DNA from: Paenibacillus eucommiae
GTDB taxonomy: Bacteria; Bacillota; Bacilli; Paenibacillales; NBRC-103111
NCBI RefSeq assembly: GCF_017874215.1
Contig: NZ_JAGGLB010000059.1
Span: 1-34,223, forward strand
Length of the DNA stretch: 34,223 nt
Direction: 5' to 3'
Part shown: positions 15,372 through 22,671 of the stretch, in pieces
Layout of the letters: every line of letters starts with the position of its first letter
Numbering within the stretch: the stretch's first letter is position 1
The notes under the pieces: generated by a model
Told to the model about the DNA's origin: nothing
Databases searched by the model: none
Seen by the model: the letters and a program-made list of their open reading frames with translations, nothing else
Position numbers and translations under genes: made by a program

Positions 15372-16361
15372 ATGCGGCATAGGTTGCTGGTGTTTTTGGG
15401 GCTGAAGGCAGTGCGGTTAATCGTGCTGCTGTTTGCCGTCAGCTTGATTGCCTTTATGCTGGTGAGCCATTCGCCGATTGATCCGATTCAAGCTTATGTA
15501 GGTGCGGATGCAATCCGGGTAAGCCCCGAGCAGCGGCTGCAGATTGCCGAGTACTGGGGTCTGGATAAACCGCCTGTCGAGCAATTTATGCGGTGGGTCT
15601 CAGCAGTAGCGCGTGGCGATCTGGGCACATCGATGATTTACCGGCTTCCAGTTACAGAGGTCATTCAGGAACGCTTTCTAAACTCGGCTGCCCTTATGGG
15701 CGCGTCCTGGGTGCTGTCTGGCGTTATCGGGTTTGCTGCTGGCGTGCTGGCGGCGATGAAAAAGGATACATGGATCGACCGCATTATTAAATGGTACTGC
15801 TACACGCTGGCATCCACGCCTACTTTTTGGCTGGGGCTGCTGCTGTTGATTGTTTTTGCCGTATGGCTGGGCTGGTTTCCGGTCGGTTTAGGAGTTCCCG
15901 CAGGTGTGCTTGCTGAAGAGGTTACGTTTGCGGACAGAATTGGGCATATGATTTTGCCTGCATTGACTTTAAGTATTGTCGGTATTTCTACCATCGCCCT
16001 GCATACCAGACAAAAGCTTGTTGATGTACTTGAGAGTGATTATGTGCTGTTTGCCCGGGCCAGAGGAGAATCAGGGTTCCGTTTGTTCTGGAGACATGGC
16101 CTGCGAAATATTGCGCTGCCTGCTGTATCGCTGCAGTTCACTTCGTTTAGCGAGCTATTCGGCGGAGCTGTTCTGGCAGAGCAGGTTTTCTCCTATCCGG
16201 GATTAGGACAAGCGACTGTGGAAGCCGGCTTGCGCGGGGATGTCCCGCTTTTATTGGGGCTCGTTCTATTCAGTGCTTTGTTCGTATTTATGGGCAATTT
16301 CGCGGCCGATCTTACTTATCGCTGGATTGATCCGCGGCTTGGGGGAGGAGCGGTTCGATGA
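15372..16361 (+). CDS. nikB: Nickel/peptide ABC importer permease, NikB type
   Basis: This is an inner-membrane permease of 329 residues, DppB/NikB family, with six membrane helices. It shows the family's N-terminal helix (RLIVLLFAVSLIAFMLVSHSPIDP), the LGTSMIYRLPVTEVIQERF block, and the EAA-like loop YVLFARARGESGFRLFWRHG. The ATG at 15372 has AGAAGAGG 7 bases before it. The GTG at 15342 would add 10 residues with poorer spacing. It sits 50 bases after the binding protein, and its stop overlaps the next start (ATGA), so the two permeases are translationally coupled. Confidence 0.85.
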   Translation: MRHRLLVFLGLKAVRLIVLLFAVSLIAFMLVSHSPIDPIQAYVGADAIRVSPEQRLQIAEYWGLDKPPVEQFMRWVSAVARGDLGTSMIYRLPVTEVIQERFLNSAALMGASWVLSGVIGFAAGVLAAMKKDTWIDRIIKWYCYTLASTPTFWLGLLLLIVFAVWLGWFPVGLGVPAGVLAEEVTFADRIGHMILPALTLSIVGISTIALHTRQKLVDVLESDYVLFARARGESGFRLFWRHGLRNIALPAVSLQFTSFSELFGGAVLAEQVFSYPGLGQATVEAGLRGDVPLLLGLVLFSALFVFMGNFAADLTYRWIDPRLGGGAVR

Positions 16362-17257
16362 GCTTGAATTGGTCTAAAAAGAAACCAGGCAGCGGCTCTC
16401 AATCCCATTTTAAAGTCAATTCCAGAGGCCATGCAGGGCGCAATATCAACCAAAGAAAAAGGACATTAATCGTCTCCATGTTTGTGGCTGTTTGCTTAGT
16501 GGCAGCATGGCTGGGCGGAACGCTTATTGATGCGAAACTGTTCTCAACCCGTCTGGAGCTGCGCAATCTGTTTCCCTCTTTGCAGCATCCTTTCGGCACG
16601 GATTGGCTTGGCAGAGATATGTTTGCGCGCACCCTCAAGGGTCTCGCTTTGAGTATTCAGGTCGGCTTGATCGCTTCTGCCTGCAGTTGCATAATCGCCG
16701 CTGCGCTGGGGCTCGCCGCTGCATTAGGAAAAACAGCAGACGCCATCGTATCGTGGTTGATTGACTTGTTTTTGGGTGTGCCGCATCTGGTCGCGCTTAT
16801 TTTGATTGCCTTTGTTTTCGGCGGGGGCATGAAAGGTGTAGTGATCGGGATTGCGCTAACGCATTGGCCAAGCCTGGCTCGTGTCATCCGGGCGGAGGTG
16901 ATGCAGCTTCGTTCAGCGGAATATGTGCTGATTTCACGGCGTTTGGGCAAATCGTGGTGGTGGGTTGCCTCCAGGCATATGCTGCCGCATTTGGTTCCAC
17001 AGCTTTTTGTAGGACTGCTGCTGCTGTTCCCACATGCGATTCTGCATGAAGCGGCCATCACCTTTATCGGCTTGGGGCTATCGCCGCATCAGCCGGCTAT
17101 CGGCATTATTCTTTCCGAATCTATGCGCTACTTGTCAACCGGGATGTGGTGGCTGGCCTTTTTTCCAGGACTTTGCTTGCTGCTTGTAGTCCGCTCGTTT
17201 GATATACTGGGAGAAAGCTTGCGAAGGCTGGCGGATCCGCGCCGGTCACAGGAATGA
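16358..17257 (+). CDS. nikC: Nickel/peptide ABC importer permease, NikC type
   Basis: This is the second permease, 299 residues, DppC/NikC family. After a basic N-terminal tail of about 30 residues comes the first helix, then the family block HPFGTDWLGRDMFARTLKG. The ATPase-docking loop is YVLISRRLGKSWWWVASRHMLP, and AAITFIGLGLSPHQPAIGIIL marks the C-terminal half. GGGGAGGAG precedes the ATG. It pairs with the NikB-like permease. The N-terminal tail rich in Lys, Ser and Arg is longer than usual. Confidence 0.85.
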   Translation: MSLNWSKKKPGSGSQSHFKVNSRGHAGRNINQRKRTLIVSMFVAVCLVAAWLGGTLIDAKLFSTRLELRNLFPSLQHPFGTDWLGRDMFARTLKGLALSIQVGLIASACSCIIAAALGLAAALGKTADAIVSWLIDLFLGVPHLVALILIAFVFGGGMKGVVIGIALTHWPSLARVIRAEVMQLRSAEYVLISRRLGKSWWWVASRHMLPHLVPQLFVGLLLLFPHAILHEAAITFIGLGLSPHQPAIGIILSESMRYLSTGMWWLAFFPGLCLLLVVRSFDILGESLRRLADPRRSQE

Positions 17258-17276
17258 ATGCTCTTGTAGGTGGGAC

Positions 17277-17350
17277 GGGAGAAATAGGTGGAAAATAGGC
17301 TGGAAACAGGTATAAAATAGGCATAAAATAGGCGGAAAAGTGGGCGGAAG
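17277..17350 (+). repeat. Degenerate 11-13-base repeats in the nik operon
   Basis: Between the second permease and first ATPase gene, motifs like AAATAGG(C/T)NGGAAA recur about six times in tandem. It is an untranslated run of A- and G-rich repeats ending in the ribosome site AAGGAGG of the next gene. Confidence 0.6.
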
Positions 17351-17366
17351 AAGGAGGTTGGTATCC

Positions 17367-18290
17367 ATGTCCGTGCTTGAAGTGGAGCATTTATCAGTTT
17401 CATTTACCCGTTATACCGGAGGCTTGCAGCAGCAAAAAGTCGAGGTTATTCACGATCTGCAGCTTCGTATTGACGAGGGGCAAATCGTCGCAGTTGTAGG
17501 CTCCAGCGGTTCAGGAAAAAGCTTGCTTGCTCATGCGATCATGGGCATACTTCCTGGCAATGCTGTTATGACCGGATCGATGCGGTACAAGGGGGAGCCG
17601 TTGAACGCCGCCAGGCAGGCAGCTCTGCGTGGACACGAAATTTCGCTGGTACCGCAATCGGTCAATTATCTTGATCCGCTGATGAGCGTCGGGGCTCAGG
17701 TGCGGGCATCGGTAAAACATAAAGACCCGCTAACCGAGCAGCGGAAAGTATTTGAACGCTACCAGCTGGCTCAAGGGGTAGAGCGGCAGTATCCGTTTCA
17801 GCTATCGGGAGGGATGGCACGGCGGGTGCTTCTCTCAACAGCTACGATAAGCGGTGCCCGGTTGATTGTGGCAGATGAGCCAACGCCAGGTCTTCATCAT
17901 GAGGCTGCGCAGGAAACGCTGCGTCAGCTAAGAGAGCTGGCGGATGAAGGCTGCTCAATTCTTATGATCACTCATGATATCGAGTCGGCTCTGCATATCG
18001 CTGATAAAGTCGCCGTGTTCTATGCGGGAACTATTGTTGAGGTTGCCTTGACAGCTGATTTTGCAGGTGATGGTCAGCGTCTGCGGCATCCCTACAGTCA
18101 AGCGCTATGGCAGGCGCTGCCACAAAATGAATTCAAGCCGATTCCAGGTGTTCAACCCCTTCCTGGAGAGCTGCCTGCAGGGTGCTTGTTCGCTCCGCGG
18201 TGTGCTGTGGCAGCTGCAGACTGCTGCGATAAGAGGCCGGATATGCGGGAGCTGCGCGGCGGAACGGTAAGGTGCTTTCATGCTTCTTGA
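17367..18290 (+). CDS. nikD: Nickel/peptide ABC importer ATPase, NikD type
   Basis: This is a 307-residue ATPase. Walker A is GSSGSGKS, the signature motif is LSGGMARRV, Walker B is LIVADEP, and the switch His is in LMITHD. The C-terminal oligopeptide/nickel domain is present, with PGELPAGCLFAPRC and further cysteines (C-x5-C-x6-C-C). The D-loop after Walker B reads TPGLHHE rather than the common TTALDV; I have not judged whether this affects function. The ATG at 17367 follows AAGGAGG; the upstream GTG at 17340 lacks a ribosome site. It works with the NikE-like partner, which overlaps it by 11 bases. Confidence 0.85.
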   Translation: MSVLEVEHLSVSFTRYTGGLQQQKVEVIHDLQLRIDEGQIVAVVGSSGSGKSLLAHAIMGILPGNAVMTGSMRYKGEPLNAARQAALRGHEISLVPQSVNYLDPLMSVGAQVRASVKHKDPLTEQRKVFERYQLAQGVERQYPFQLSGGMARRVLLSTATISGARLIVADEPTPGLHHEAAQETLRQLRELADEGCSILMITHDIESALHIADKVAVFYAGTIVEVALTADFAGDGQRLRHPYSQALWQALPQNEFKPIPGVQPLPGELPAGCLFAPRCAVAAADCCDKRPDMRELRGGTVRCFHAS

Positions 18291-18897
18291 GGGGAATAAT
18301 CTTGGCGTTCGTTATGGCAGCGGTCCTTGGATATTCAGAGAGGTTAGTGTGAGTCTGAGGCAGGGTGAAGTGGTTGGTCTAGTTGGCCCAAGTGGAAGCG
18401 GCAAGACGACTTTGGGCCGTCTGCTCGCCGGCTACGACAAGCCGCAGGAAGGCAGTGTTGCTTTGAACGGAGCGCCGTTTGTACAGCGCGGCTATCATCC
18501 TGTGCAACTGGTGCTTCAGCATCCGGAGAAAGCAGTGAATCCACTTTGGCGGATGCGCCGCATTTTGCAGGAAGGATGGGCTCCCGATCCAGCTTTGCTG
18601 GAAGCTCTGGCTATTGAGCAGGCATGGCTGGACCGGTGGCCTAATGAGCTATCCGGCGGGGAGCTTCAGCGCTGCTGTGTAGCTAGAGCTTTAGGGCCTG
18701 AAACACGGTTTTTGATTGCTGATGAGATGACTGCGATGCTGGATGCGATCAGCCAGGCGCAAATCTGGAGCAGTGTGCTCGACATTGTACAGAAGCGCAA
18801 TCTGGGTCTGCTCATCATAAGCCATGAGCCGCATTTAATCCGAAGGCTTTGCAGCAGAGTGATAGAATGGAAGGATTTAATAGGGGTGAGGACCTAA
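18280..18897 (+). CDS. nikE: Nickel/peptide ABC importer ATPase, NikE type
   Basis: This is the partner ATPase, 205 residues. Walker A is GPSGSGKTT, the signature is LSGGELQRC, Walker B is FLIADEM, and the switch His is in IISHE. It lacks the C-terminal oligopeptide domain of the NikD-like partner, making it a short form as seen in many NikE proteins. The Walker B end reads DEMTAMLD where most have DEPTSALD, but the catalytic Glu is kept. Its start ATG lies inside the end of the previous gene, so translation is coupled. A strong terminator follows within 20 bases, so the operon ends here. Confidence 0.85.
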   Translation: MLLEGNNLGVRYGSGPWIFREVSVSLRQGEVVGLVGPSGSGKTTLGRLLAGYDKPQEGSVALNGAPFVQRGYHPVQLVLQHPEKAVNPLWRMRRILQEGWAPDPALLEALAIEQAWLDRWPNELSGGELQRCCVARALGPETRFLIADEMTAMLDAISQAQIWSSVLDIVQKRNLGLLIISHEPHLIRRLCSRVIEWKDLIGVRT

Positions 18898-18913
18898 AAA
18901 GGGGAAAACTCGG

Positions 18914-18955
18914 AAACACTTCAGGTGGCTGTAAACAGACACTTGGAGTGTTTTT
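18914..18955 (+). terminator. Terminator of the nickel importer operon
   Basis: AAACACTTCAGGTGGCTG (18914-18931) pairs with 18936-18953 over 17 of 18 positions (three G-T pairs) across a TAAA loop, followed by a T-run. Confidence 0.9.
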
Positions 18956-19096
18956 GATGCGCCGCGCGGGCGTTTTTTCTTCATATAGGATTTTGGATGG
19001 AATTAATTTTCCAAGGGAATCAGAAAGGAATCGCGTTTTTCCATACTTTCCTTATCCCCACTAACCCTTTGCCTCAGGAAAAGAAATTAAAAACAA

Positions 19097-19255
19097 CCTT
19101 AATGCAATCTCAAAGCAACCTCAAAAGCAACCAAAAGTAACCAAAAGAAACCTCAAAAGTAACCAAAAGAAACCTCAAAAGTAACCAAAAAAACTAAAAA
19201 AAGCAAACCAAATTAAGCAAAGAAAAAAACAAACCAAAAGGCAACCAAAAAAAAG
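19097..19255. repeat. A-rich tandem repeats (CAAAAGTAACCAAAAGAAAC units)
   Basis: Units of about 22 bases built from CAAAAGTAACC and AAAAGAAACCT recur, clearest at 19120-19190, and decay into AAAC/AAGC-rich sequence to 19255. The strand is almost free of T and G. It is too regular for chance and does not encode a protein in a supported frame. Confidence 0.75.
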
Positions 19256-19371
19256 AAATCTCTGCTGAAGTCCGTTAGAGCGTGACAGGTTCGGCACTTC
19301 GAAGCTGAAAGGGAAGGAATGTGGGAGAAAATGCAATAGTAGCAGACCGTCTTCTTCGAAATGACCATGTG

Positions 19372-19565
19372 CTTGATTTAACGATGTTTTTCATCGTTAA
19401 ATCAAGTGTTCCAGGTCAATTCGTTACTTTAACGATGATTTTCATCGTTAAAAGAGGCCGGATGGCCTCTCAGGGTGGCTAAAAGGGATTTTAACGATGT
19501 TTTTCATCGTTAAAGTAAGGATGTGGAGAGGACTGGTGCTTTTAACGATGAAAAACATCGTTAAA
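19372..19565. repeat. Cluster of four perfect TTTAACGATG palindromes
   Basis: Arms and loops are: 19372-19386/19392-19406 (15 bp, CTTGATTTAACGATG, loop T5); 19428-19438/19442-19452 (11 bp, loop T3); 19490-19499/19505-19514 (10 bp, loop T5); 19541-19550/19556-19565 (10 bp, loop A5). Arms are identical in the core while the sequences between them differ, so the palindrome itself is the conserved unit. The loop is always an A- or T-homopolymer. Confidence 0.9.
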
Positions 19566-19880
19566 GTAGCAGGTCCTTCTCAGCTGCGCGCGCTCTTCAT
19601 CCCCAGCGCTTGCGCCAGCTAGGAAATCTTCTCCAATGAAGGGGGAAACCACTTGATTGGAGTCCGTTTGAGCTTGGTGTTCGTGCGATTGTAGCTGAGA
19701 GAGGGAATGGTTGTGGGCGGAAGAGCGAAAGCGTCCGCCTTTAAAGATTTGTTCCTACCTCCTCATCCATTCCACTCAAGGGAACAAATCTTTAACAGTG
19801 GCTGGAGCCCACAGCCATTCCCTCCGAAACGCTCTCACGTCACGAACACGGAGCTCAAAGGACGCCGCAAAGGCGTCCTT
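19541..19880 (+). repeat. Long-hairpin dispersed repeat, copy 2, with linked palindrome
   Basis: The inner stem TTAAAGATTTGTTCC (19741-19755) pairs with 19781-19795 around a 25-nt loop. The outer stem joins GGGAATGGTTGTGGG with CCCACAGCCATTCCC. The ends TTTGAGCTTGGTGTTCGTG (from 19668) and CACGAACACGGAGCTCAAA (to 19859) are also near-complementary, so the whole core from 19661 folds on itself. Left of the core, diverged flank leads to a TTTAACGATG palindrome exactly as in copy 1. A GTG-started frame with AGAGGG before it begins at 19713. Confidence 0.85.
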
Positions 19881-19892
19881 CCTTATTTCCCT

Positions 19893-20279
19893 TTATTTTT
19901 CAACCGCAGGGATTCTGGCAATCACATCAATTTCCACCAGGATCCCGTCTAATTCAGCGCCTATGCAGGATCTAGCGGGCATCGGTTGGCTGAAAAAGGT
20001 TGTATATACGCTATTAAATGCGTCGAAATCTTTTAAGGTAGCTAAGAAAACATTCACTTTTACGACATCATCCATCGTACAGCCAGCGGCCTCGAGAATA
20101 TGGGAGACATTTTGCAAGGTAAGCTCTGTCTGCTGCTCGATTGTGCCTTCCACGATTATATCCGTGACTGGATCCAGTGGTCCTTGTCCGGAAACAAATA
20201 CGAAATCTCCTGAAATAATAGCCTGAGAATACGGTCCGCTGCCAACGGATGCCGCATTTGTAGAAACAGCCTGTCTCAT
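19893..20279 (-). CDS. RidA (YjgF/YER057c) family protein
   Basis: This 128-residue protein is of the Rid family, which hydrolyses reactive enamine/imine intermediates released by PLP enzymes. Family marks are the N-terminal GPYSQAI, FVFVSGQGPLDP, the VVKVNVFLATLKDFDAFN block, and MPARSCIGAEL, which holds the Arg equivalent to the substrate-binding Arg105 of RidA. A GAAGGG site precedes the ATG. It is the last gene of a four-gene minus-strand run (GntR regulator, M20 enzyme, SDR, RidA). With a PLP aminotransferase encoded divergently, a role in clearing imines formed in that pathway is plausible. Confidence 0.88.
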   Translation of the reverse strand: MRQAVSTNAASVGSGPYSQAIISGDFVFVSGQGPLDPVTDIIVEGTIEQQTELTLQNVSHILEAAGCTMDDVVKVNVFLATLKDFDAFNSVYTTFFSQPMPARSCIGAELDGILVEIDVIARIPAVEK

Positions 20280-20314
20280 AGTTGCCCAACCCTTCTAATA
20301 AGTAATGATATGAG

Positions 20315-21067
20315 TTAAAATGCTAATTGGCCGCCGTCGACGACAATCGTTTCACCCGTAATAAAGCCAGCATCGTCTGAAGCCAAAAATGCGAATACAC
20401 CGGCCACATCAGCGGCCTTGCCGGCCCGTCCGAGCGGAATTTTGGTGCGGATGTATTCTTGAACGAATTCGGGACTATCCATCGCTTCGGACATCGGGGT
20501 CTGGATATATCCTGGGCAAACGGCATTTACCCGGATATTATGTACACCAAGTTCGATGGCCATTGTTTTGGTCAGCAGCACGACTCCGCCCTTGGAGGCA
20601 TTGTAGTGGGCATATTTGGCTTCGCCGACAAGTCCGTTCGTTGAGGCCATATTGACGATAACGCCTCCGCCTTGATCGGCCATCTGGCGGGAGACGCGTT
20701 GTCCGACATAAAACATGCCGTTTAAATTGACGTCCAGCATCCTTTTCCAGCTTTTTTCGGAAATGTCCAGAAAATCGTCCTGCGCAGCAATGCCCGCATT
20801 ATTGATCAGAATGTCGATGCGTCCCAGGCTTTCGATGGCTTTGGCCGTTTCTTCATTGACCTGATCTGCATTCGAAACATCCATAACCAAACCAAGTGTC
20901 CAGTATCCCAGCTGTTTAAACTCTTCTTCCGTTTCCTTAAGCTCTGCCGCATCATTGGAGGCGAGGATTAGCTGAGCGCCCTCAGAAGCAAAGCGGAGCG
21001 CTGTTTCTTTACCAATTCCGCGGCTGGCGCCGGTGACCATAACGATTTTCCCCTGAAATCTTTGCAT
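20315..21067 (-). CDS. Short-chain dehydrogenase/reductase
   Basis: This is a classical SDR of 250 residues. The cofactor motif TGASRGIG lies near residues 12-19, INNAG near 88, the catalytic Ser in VNMASTNG, and the catalytic YNASK (Tyr-x3-Lys), with the C-terminal ITGETIVVDGG typical of FabG-like members. The ATG at 21067 is chosen because AAGGTGG lies 8 bases before it; a longer frame begins at 21106 without a site and would overlap the M20 gene. It follows the M20 gene by 26 bases and precedes ridA by 35, so it is co-transcribed. It likely oxidises or reduces an alcohol/ketone intermediate of the cluster's substrate. Confidence 0.88.
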   Translation of the reverse strand: MQRFQGKIVMVTGASRGIGKETALRFASEGAQLILASNDAAELKETEEEFKQLGYWTLGLVMDVSNADQVNEETAKAIESLGRIDILINNAGIAAQDDFLDISEKSWKRMLDVNLNGMFYVGQRVSRQMADQGGGVIVNMASTNGLVGEAKYAHYNASKGGVVLLTKTMAIELGVHNIRVNAVCPGYIQTPMSEAMDSPEFVQEYIRTKIPLGRAGKAADVAGVFAFLASDDAGFITGETIVVDGGQLAF

Positions 21068-21093
21068 GGGTTTTCCACCTTTCCATAAGCTTT

Positions 21094-22431
21094 TTAAAGC
21101 TGGCAATTTCCAGCATGACTATCTTCAACACCACACCAGCGGACGATAATTCCCGCGTAGATGCATACCAGCTCAACCAAGCTGTCCAGATCGACAAATT
21201 CGTCAGGCGCATGCGCGTTGCCGCCGGATGGGCCAAGAATAACAGCGGGTGTGGAGCTGTATTGATTAAAGACGAAGGAATCACAGGCAAAAGGTGCGCC
21301 CATTATTTCAGCGGCGTGACCGGTAACAGATTCGATTCTGCTGGCCAGAAGCGGGATTAGCGGGAGGTCTTCAGCAACAGCAGAGCCGGGCAAAAAGCGG
21401 ACCATACGTTGAAATTCCGGCCGGCTGAGGCCATCGGCAAAGGTTTTGCCGCAGAAATCCTCGTATCCCTGAAGAAGCTGGCTTTTCAAATCCTCTTCTG
21501 TAACGCCCGGATAGCATTCCACCCAGATGTCCACATGACATTCGACAGGTCCAACATCGCAAAGAGCAGCCTGCATGTCGCCTGCCTCCAGACGTGTCAC
21601 GATGACAGGAAGCGGATCCTGCTGATCCTTGTACCAGGGAGCAGGACCAGGTATGCCGGCTCGGGATTGCTCGAAGCGCTCCAGGAATACTATAAACTTG
21701 GCAGCTGCGTTCGCAGGATTCTCAATGGATTCCCCGCTGAACGAGAGCCCTGTGGTTCCCCGGAACGTGATCCGCCATAAGGCACCGCCGCGAGAAGCAG
21801 GGTAAATGGCCAGATTCGTCGGTTCCGGGATAATTGCAACGTCGGCAGCAGTCCCTTTGGCCCGGCCGGCTACAGTTCCATTAGCACCGCCAAACTCCTC
21901 GTCCACTACGGATTCGATCGTTATATCTCCTTTAAGCTTGATCCCGAGCTCCATCAAACAACGCACCGCCATGACAGAAGCGCTTAACCCGCTCTTCATG
22001 TCGAAGCTTCCCAAGCCGTAAAGGCGGTTATCTTCCAAGCGCGGCGTAAATGGATCATGCTCCCAGCCGGGGGCAATGACTGCGGTATCTATATGACTGG
22101 AGAATAATAAGGATTTGCCACCGCCTGTGCCCTTCCAAACCGCGACCACATTGGGCCGATTGCTGTAATCTTTGCCTGGATAGTAGGCCGGATGCTCATG
22201 AAATCCAGTAACCTCTTCGGGATTATAAAGCTCTGTGGAGAGCCCCATTTCTGTTAATATTCCGGACAAGACATGCTGACATTGCTCCTCTTGACCGGTC
22301 ACAATCTGATTGACGGTATCATGCTCTACCAGTGTAGATACGAGTTCAATTAAACGTTCGCGGTTGAGCTTGGCCCATTCGTTGATTTGTGCATACAATG
22401 CATACAATTGCTGTTCGTCTCCGGTCGTCAA
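21094..22431 (-). CDS. M20-family metallo-amidohydrolase (ArgE/DapE-like)
   Basis: This is a zinc enzyme of about 445 residues that cleaves amide, N-acyl or carbamoyl bonds. Metal and catalytic motifs are SSHIDTAV (His and Asp), GLGSFDMKSG (bridging Asp), VDEEFGG (Glu-Glu) and a C-terminal NAHAPDEF (His). A dimerisation domain lies between them. TTG at 22431 is favoured as start because AGGTGGGG lies 6 bases before it; a GTG at 22443 is also in frame. It is the first enzyme gene after the GntR regulator, 240 bases downstream. The substrate is unknown, but the absence of arginine or lysine biosynthetic neighbours argues for catabolism. Confidence 0.85.
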   Translation of the reverse strand: MTTGDEQQLYALYAQINEWAKLNRERLIELVSTLVEHDTVNQIVTGQEEQCQHVLSGILTEMGLSTELYNPEEVTGFHEHPAYYPGKDYSNRPNVVAVWKGTGGGKSLLFSSHIDTAVIAPGWEHDPFTPRLEDNRLYGLGSFDMKSGLSASVMAVRCLMELGIKLKGDITIESVVDEEFGGANGTVAGRAKGTAADVAIIPEPTNLAIYPASRGGALWRITFRGTTGLSFSGESIENPANAAAKFIVFLERFEQSRAGIPGPAPWYKDQQDPLPVIVTRLEAGDMQAALCDVGPVECHVDIWVECYPGVTEEDLKSQLLQGYEDFCGKTFADGLSRPEFQRMVRFLPGSAVAEDLPLIPLLASRIESVTGHAAEIMGAPFACDSFVFNQYSSTPAVILGPSGGNAHAPDEFVDLDSLVELVCIYAGIIVRWCGVEDSHAGNCQL

Positions 22432-22492
22432 GTCGTTCCCCACCTTCTATGTACTCATTTTTGCATCGATATGCTAACAAACTGAACCTTCC

Positions 22493-22514
22493 ATTTCATT
22501 ATCCAAAATGAAAT
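22493..22514. promoter_or_regulatory. Inverted repeat upstream of the M20 gene
   Basis: ATTTCATT (22493-22500) and AATGAAAT (22507-22514) form a perfect 8-bp inverted repeat with a 6-base centre in the 240-base gap before the M20-SDR-RidA genes. It may be an operator or an mRNA stem. No convincing promoter was seen in this gap. Confidence 0.4.
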
Positions 22515-22671
22515 CTAATATATGGAAGCGAATTGAATAACACGGACATTGTATATCACTTGCAAAACTTTCGTCAACCTTTATATAGCTGTCTGTTTTG
22601 TGCTCAGAGCGGGCAGACTCTCCCATGATTTTGCCATAGGACTACGCAGCCAATCAGCCTTGGTCCAAGTT

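Larger units (their letters stand above)
18956..19892. other. Gene-free repeat-rich block of about 940 bases
   Basis: No gene is supported here. In order it holds a short unremarkable stretch (18956-19080), A-rich tandem repeats (19097-19255), a segment at 19266-19330 faintly like 100-180, four perfect TTTAACGATG palindromes (19372-19565) and the second long-hairpin repeat (to 19880). The last short hairpin, AAGGACGCC / GGCGTCCTT at 19858-19880, lies just after the ridA-like stop on the minus strand and may serve as its terminator. Confidence 0.7.

Noticed and set aside
19097..19255. A-rich repeats as a CRISPR array or coding repeat
   Set aside because: No spacer/repeat alternation, and no supported frame with a start and ribosome site.
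19711..20226. 171-residue frame antisense to the ridA-like gene
   Set aside because: It lies opposite a clear RidA gene over most of its length, and its start lies in the repeat.
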